In this document: positions 7,150 to 9,178 of the stretch, piece after piece
How positions within the stretch are numbered: the first letter of the stretch is position 1
Layout: the number at the start of each line of letters is the position of its first letter
Origin: DAOPJM01 sp964490325
Lineage (GTDB): Bacteria; Bacillota; Clostridia; Christensenellales; CAG-138
Direction: 5' to 3'
Assembly (NCBI GenBank): GCA_964490325.1
Contig: CAZBBX010000053.1
Coordinates: 1 to 9,178 of the forward strand
DNA: 9,178 bases
Program-made: the position numbers and the translations under genes
Notes under the pieces: model-generated
Database searches by the model: none
What the model was told of the DNA's origin: nothing
What the model saw: only the letters and a program-made list of their open reading frames with translations

Positions 7150-7280
7150 CCGGCGACATGTGCGGCGGATTTGATACCTTGCTCCCCACTTTGGGTCTCC
7201 AAAGTGGGGAGAGAAAGCCCTGCCGCAGCAGACTCGTCAAAAAGCCTTTGCTTTTTGACGAAGCCGTCGCAGACGGCTAA
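7150..7280. repeat. Structured tandem element, copy 2 (three hairpins)
   Basis: Repeats copy 1 with a constant offset of 133 bp and no indels. Its hairpins are a 13-bp perfect stem CTCCCCACTTTGG/CCAAAGTGGGGAG with loop GTCT (7182-7211), an 11-bp perfect stem with loop CCTTTG (7234-7261) and a 7-bp stem AGCCGTC/GACGGCT with loop GCA (7262-7278). The left arm of the first hairpin of copy 1 is missing here; the sequence at 7143-7152 does not pair with 7166-7175. About 14 bases differ from copy 1, all within the hairpins. Confidence 0.8.
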
Positions 7281-7308
7281 AAAAAACGGCGTCCGCACAG
7301 GAACGCCG
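7279..7308 (-). terminator. Rho-independent terminator, probably ending the htrA transcript
   Basis: On the minus strand the stem CGGCGT/ACGCCG (7308-7303 with 7292-7287) and its 10-nt loop are followed directly by eight T residues (7286-7279). It is the first clear intrinsic terminator downstream of htrA, about 330 nt past its stop codon. The structured repeats lie just beyond it, so they would normally be outside the htrA message. Confidence 0.62.
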
Positions 7309-7310
7309 CT

Positions 7311-7638
7311 TGGGGGGAGGGATACCGCAACGTCCAAGGAAGGGATAACGTGCGGCATATATCCATCAACGCCTTGCGGCGACAATGGCGGTGAAGGGTC
7401 GCCCGCCGCGGGGGGGGCTTGCGGCGGACGGCGCTTCCCTTGTATCGCAAAGCTCCATAGAGCTGCGAACCGTGGAGCGGGGAACCTGCCCCGCTCCCTG
7501 TATCAAAATGCCCAAGGTCTGCGAACGCCCGTTGGGGCGTCCCGTAGAGACGCGTGGGACGGCGCTTCCGACGCAGGGTCTTTCGCCGCTCCCGTTGCCC
7601 GTACCCCGAGGCTATTTTGCTTCGGACAGAGCTTACGC
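7311..7638. other. GC-rich, hairpin-dense stretch downstream of htrA
   Basis: It holds several perfect inverted repeats without T-tracts: AGCTC/GAGCT with loop CATA (7451-7464), a 9-bp stem GGAGCGGGG/CCCCGCTCC with loop AACCTG (7474-7497) and ACGCCC/GGGCGT with loop GTTG (7525-7540). A 13-bp direct repeat GGACGGCGCTTCC occurs at 7426-7438 and 7557-7569, and there is a run of eight G at 7410-7417. If the htrA transcript runs to the terminator at 7308-7279, this would be a structured 3' untranslated region. Confidence 0.5.
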
Positions 7639-8916
7639 TCAGAAGGTCACGTTGGCAGTGTACTGCTGCCCGTTGCGCTGTATCACTATTGTGGCCGATT
7701 CTCCGATCTTATATGCAGCCAATGCGTTGACAAGATCGTCATTCGAGCTGATGGTCGTGTCGCCGAGCTTCAGGATCAGATCGCCCGCTTCGATGCCCGC
7801 GTTATAGGCGGCGCCGTTCTCTGCGACCTCGACCACCTGCACGCAGGTCGTGTTGGCATAGCCGTTGTAGCCGCCGTAGTTGCTGCGCAGGGTCACGTTT
7901 TGCGTGGAGACGCCCAGCACGGCACGGTCGGTGATGTAGCCATAGTTCATCAGGTCGTTGATCTCCTTCAACACGTTGTTGATGGGGATGGCAAAGGACA
8001 GACCCTCCGCGTCGGAATCGCTGACCTTCGCGTTGACAATACCGATCAGCTTGGCGCCGGCGTTGAACAGACCGCCGCCGGAGTTGCCGGGGCTGACGGC
8101 CGCGTCGGTCTGGATCAGATCCATGGCCGTGCCTTCGACCTCGATGGAGCGGGAGGTGGCGGAAATGATGCCGCTGGTGACGGTGCCGCGCAGCTCACCA
8201 AGCGGGTTGCCGATGGCAAGCACGTCCTCGCCGACGGTCAGCATGTCGGAGTCGCCGATGTCGGCGGGGGTCAGACCCGTTGCGTCGATCTTCAGCACGG
8301 CGATGTCCAGTACGCTGTCGGAGCCTACGACGGTCGCGTCATAGCTCGTGTCGTCATTGAGGGTGACAACGATGGCGTTGGCGTTTTCGATGACATGGGC
8401 GCAGGTAAGGATGTAGCCGTCCTCGGTGAGGACGATGCCGCTGCCGCTGCCCTGCGATTCATAGGTGCCGCTTGAGCCGAAGCCGTAAAAGCTGCTGTAG
8501 CTGGTGGTGACGGTGGTGTCGATGCCGACCACGGAGGGGGCGCAGAGCTCCGCGACCTGTGCGCGGGTGTACTGTCCGTCGTAGACCATGGTCGTGGCGC
8601 TGCCTGCGGAGCTTTCCAGATTATAGGTCGCATCCGCGGTCGCATCGGGCTCGGCGCTCGGCTCTACCGTGTTGAGCTTGCCGCTCTCCTCGCTGCCGGG
8701 CGTGGCGGTCGTGAGCGCGTAGGTGGAATAGCTGTTGTCGGTGGGCGAGGCGTCCAAGGCACTATTGTCTGCTTTATTGTTGTTGCTCAGGAGCAGACCA
8801 ATCAACAGCCCGATCAGCGCCGTCAACACGACGCAGCAGACGATGACCACGATGCCCATGGAGGATCTCTTTTTTTGCGTTTCATAGGTGTTCGGGTTGA
8901 AATACGGGTTTTCCAT
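7639..8916 (-). CDS. htrA: HtrA/DegP-family membrane-anchored serine protease with PDZ domain
   Basis: A 425-residue protein. Residues 1-19 are cytoplasmic, 21-43 form one membrane helix (with paired cysteines at 27-28), and ~45-110 is a low-complexity Ser/Thr/Asp/Glu-rich linker outside the membrane. The trypsin-like domain (~118-325) carries the full triad: H174 in TCAHVI, D204 in LDIAVLKI and S279 in GNSGGG. One PDZ domain follows (~333-425, with GIEAGDLILKLGD at 374-386). Proteins of this type degrade or refold damaged exported proteins. The ATG at 8916 was chosen because AGGAG (8930-8926) lies 9 nt upstream; an ATG at 8925 directly abuts that site, and one at 8997 would put the site inside the gene. 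Neighbours give no special role; it appears monocistronic. A GAGGG/CCCTC hairpin (8952-8936) sits just ahead of the ribosome binding site. Confidence 0.95.
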   Translation of the reverse strand: MENPYFNPNTYETQKKRSSMGIVVIVCCVVLTALIGLLIGLLLSNNNKADNSALDASPTDNSYSTYALTTATPGSEESGKLNTVEPSAEPDATADATYNLESSAGSATTMVYDGQYTRAQVAELCAPSVVGIDTTVTTSYSSFYGFGSSGTYESQGSGSGIVLTEDGYILTCAHVIENANAIVVTLNDDTSYDATVVGSDSVLDIAVLKIDATGLTPADIGDSDMLTVGEDVLAIGNPLGELRGTVTSGIISATSRSIEVEGTAMDLIQTDAAVSPGNSGGGLFNAGAKLIGIVNAKVSDSDAEGLSFAIPINNVLKEINDLMNYGYITDRAVLGVSTQNVTLRSNYGGYNGYANTTCVQVVEVAENGAAYNAGIEAGDLILKLGDTTISSNDDLVNALAAYKIGESATIVIQRNGQQYTANVTF

Positions 8917-8969
8917 ACTGCACATCTCCTTTTGAGAGGGTCTTACGCCCTCGAAGCTTTCATGCCTGT

Positions 8970-8997
8970 ATGGTACAGCAGGAATTTGAACCGACAA
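8970..8997 (-). promoter_or_regulatory. Possible htrA promoter with overlapping palindrome
   Basis: On the minus strand TTGTCG (8997-8992) and TACCAT (8975-8970) are 16 nt apart, four of six consensus bases in each. The -10 lies within a perfect CTGTA-TGG-TACAG palindrome (8966-8978, given on the plus strand). The match is weak, and no better promoter was seen between 8917 and 9178 on this strand. Confidence 0.3.
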
Positions 8998-9153
8998 GGG
9001 CTAAATTGTGGGGCTTTTGTGTACTTTTATTCAGTTTCGACCGTTTTTTGAAAGGAAAAAGCGCATATTCCCGCGGGAGAGGGCGGAACACGGGACTTTG
9101 CAGGGGGAAAAAGGGCAAAAAAATGGCTCTATACTAAATATTGGGGTAAGGAG

Positions 9154-9176
9154 AAAAAAGAGAAGCATGTTGCTTC
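9154..9176 (-). terminator. Possible terminator of an off-window gene, or start of a divergent gene
   Basis: On the minus strand GAAGCA-ACA-TGCTTC (9176-9162) is a 6-bp hairpin followed by T, C and six T residues, which fits a short intrinsic terminator for a gene to the right. The same bases read on the plus strand give AAGGAG (9148-9153) and an ATG at 9167 with a -10-like TATACT at 9130-9135. The 13-nt gap is too long for an ordinary ribosome binding site, so the terminator reading is slightly preferred. Confidence 0.35.
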
Positions 9177-9178
9177 AA

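Larger units (their letters stand above)
6705..7638. other. 934-bp gene-free region with repeats and hairpins between htrA and the amidase
   Basis: No credible gene is present on either strand. Apparent open frames run through the repeats, lack ribosome binding sites, and encode nothing I recognise. From right to left the region contains a GC-rich hairpin stretch (7638-7311), a terminator (7308-7279), two tandem structured repeats (7280-7010), two 29-bp hairpin repeats (6979-6893) and a more AT-rich stretch (about 6890-6720) leading to the amidase promoter. I see nothing specific in 6740-6890 beyond short A-tracts. Confidence 0.75.

Noticed and set aside
6701..7240. Minus-strand open frame of 179 codons through the repeats, whose TGA overlaps the amidase ATG
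   Set aside because: It runs across both repeat families, has no ribosome binding site, and its differences follow hairpin pairing rather than codon positions. The ATGA overlap looks accidental.
6893..7280. CRISPR array
   Set aside because: There are only two copies of each of two different repeats, the repeats are near-identical long hairpins, the copies of the larger one abut without spacers, and no cas gene is present.
8917..8997. Upstream Mets at 8997 and 8925 as the htrA start
   Set aside because: The AGGAG at 8930-8926 would lie inside the gene or directly touch the start codon; only the ATG at 8916 has proper spacing.
8970..9000. tRNA 3' fragment (GGTTCAAATTCC on the minus strand resembles a T-loop, followed by TGTACCA)
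   Set aside because: The bases flanking the loop do not pair into a T-stem, and no acceptor partner or anticodon arm is found upstream.
9069..9078. Perfect palindrome TCCCGCGGGA
   Set aside because: Only 10 bp, single copy, not aligned with any promoter element.

Overview
The window reads as a chromosomal segment of an anaerobic, probably gut-dwelling clostridium. The arguments are inference: GC-rich coding sequence, AGGAGG-type ribosome binding sites, a lipoprotein and a secreted protein that both use Ser/Pro/Thr-rich (SPSPTPTP) linkers, a secreted host-glycan-type GH20 hexosaminidase, and arginine deiminase fermentation genes. All five genes supported here lie on the minus strand; the long open frames on the plus strand are antisense shadows.

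In order of transcription (right to left): (1) 8916-7639, a membrane-anchored HtrA-type serine protease with one PDZ domain. Its upstream region runs to the right edge and holds a weak promoter and a hairpin that may end an off-window gene. (2) 7638-6705, a 934-bp gene-free region. It holds GC-rich hairpins, a Rho-independent terminator, two tandem copies of a ~131-bp structured repeat whose stems differ by compensated base pairs, and two 29-bp hairpin-forming repeats. (3) 6704-5814, a lipoprotein N-acetylmuramoyl-L-alanine amidase (Amidase_3), possibly read from a leaderless transcript. (4) 5777-4560, arginine deiminase (arcA). (5) 4486-3494, ornithine carbamoyltransferase (arcB), closed by a terminator at 3473-3441. 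(6) 3277 to the left edge, a large secreted GH20 beta-hexosaminidase-like protein (1092 residues visible, C-terminus outside) with a good sigma-A promoter and a palindrome over its -10 box.

Functionally, ArcA and ArcB convert arginine to citrulline and then to ornithine plus carbamoyl phosphate. The carbamate kinase and antiporter needed to finish the pathway are not in the window. Amidase, arcA and arcB are spaced 36 and 73 nt apart and may share a transcript. The GH20 enzyme, the amidase and HtrA all act at or outside the membrane: glycan breakdown, wall cleavage and envelope protein quality control.

The most unusual signal is the pair of tandem elements at 7010-7280. Every difference between the two copies lies inside predicted hairpins, and five stem pairs change on both sides so pairing is kept. 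This is the pattern expected of a conserved structured RNA or hairpin DNA element, and it is not explained by any gene here.
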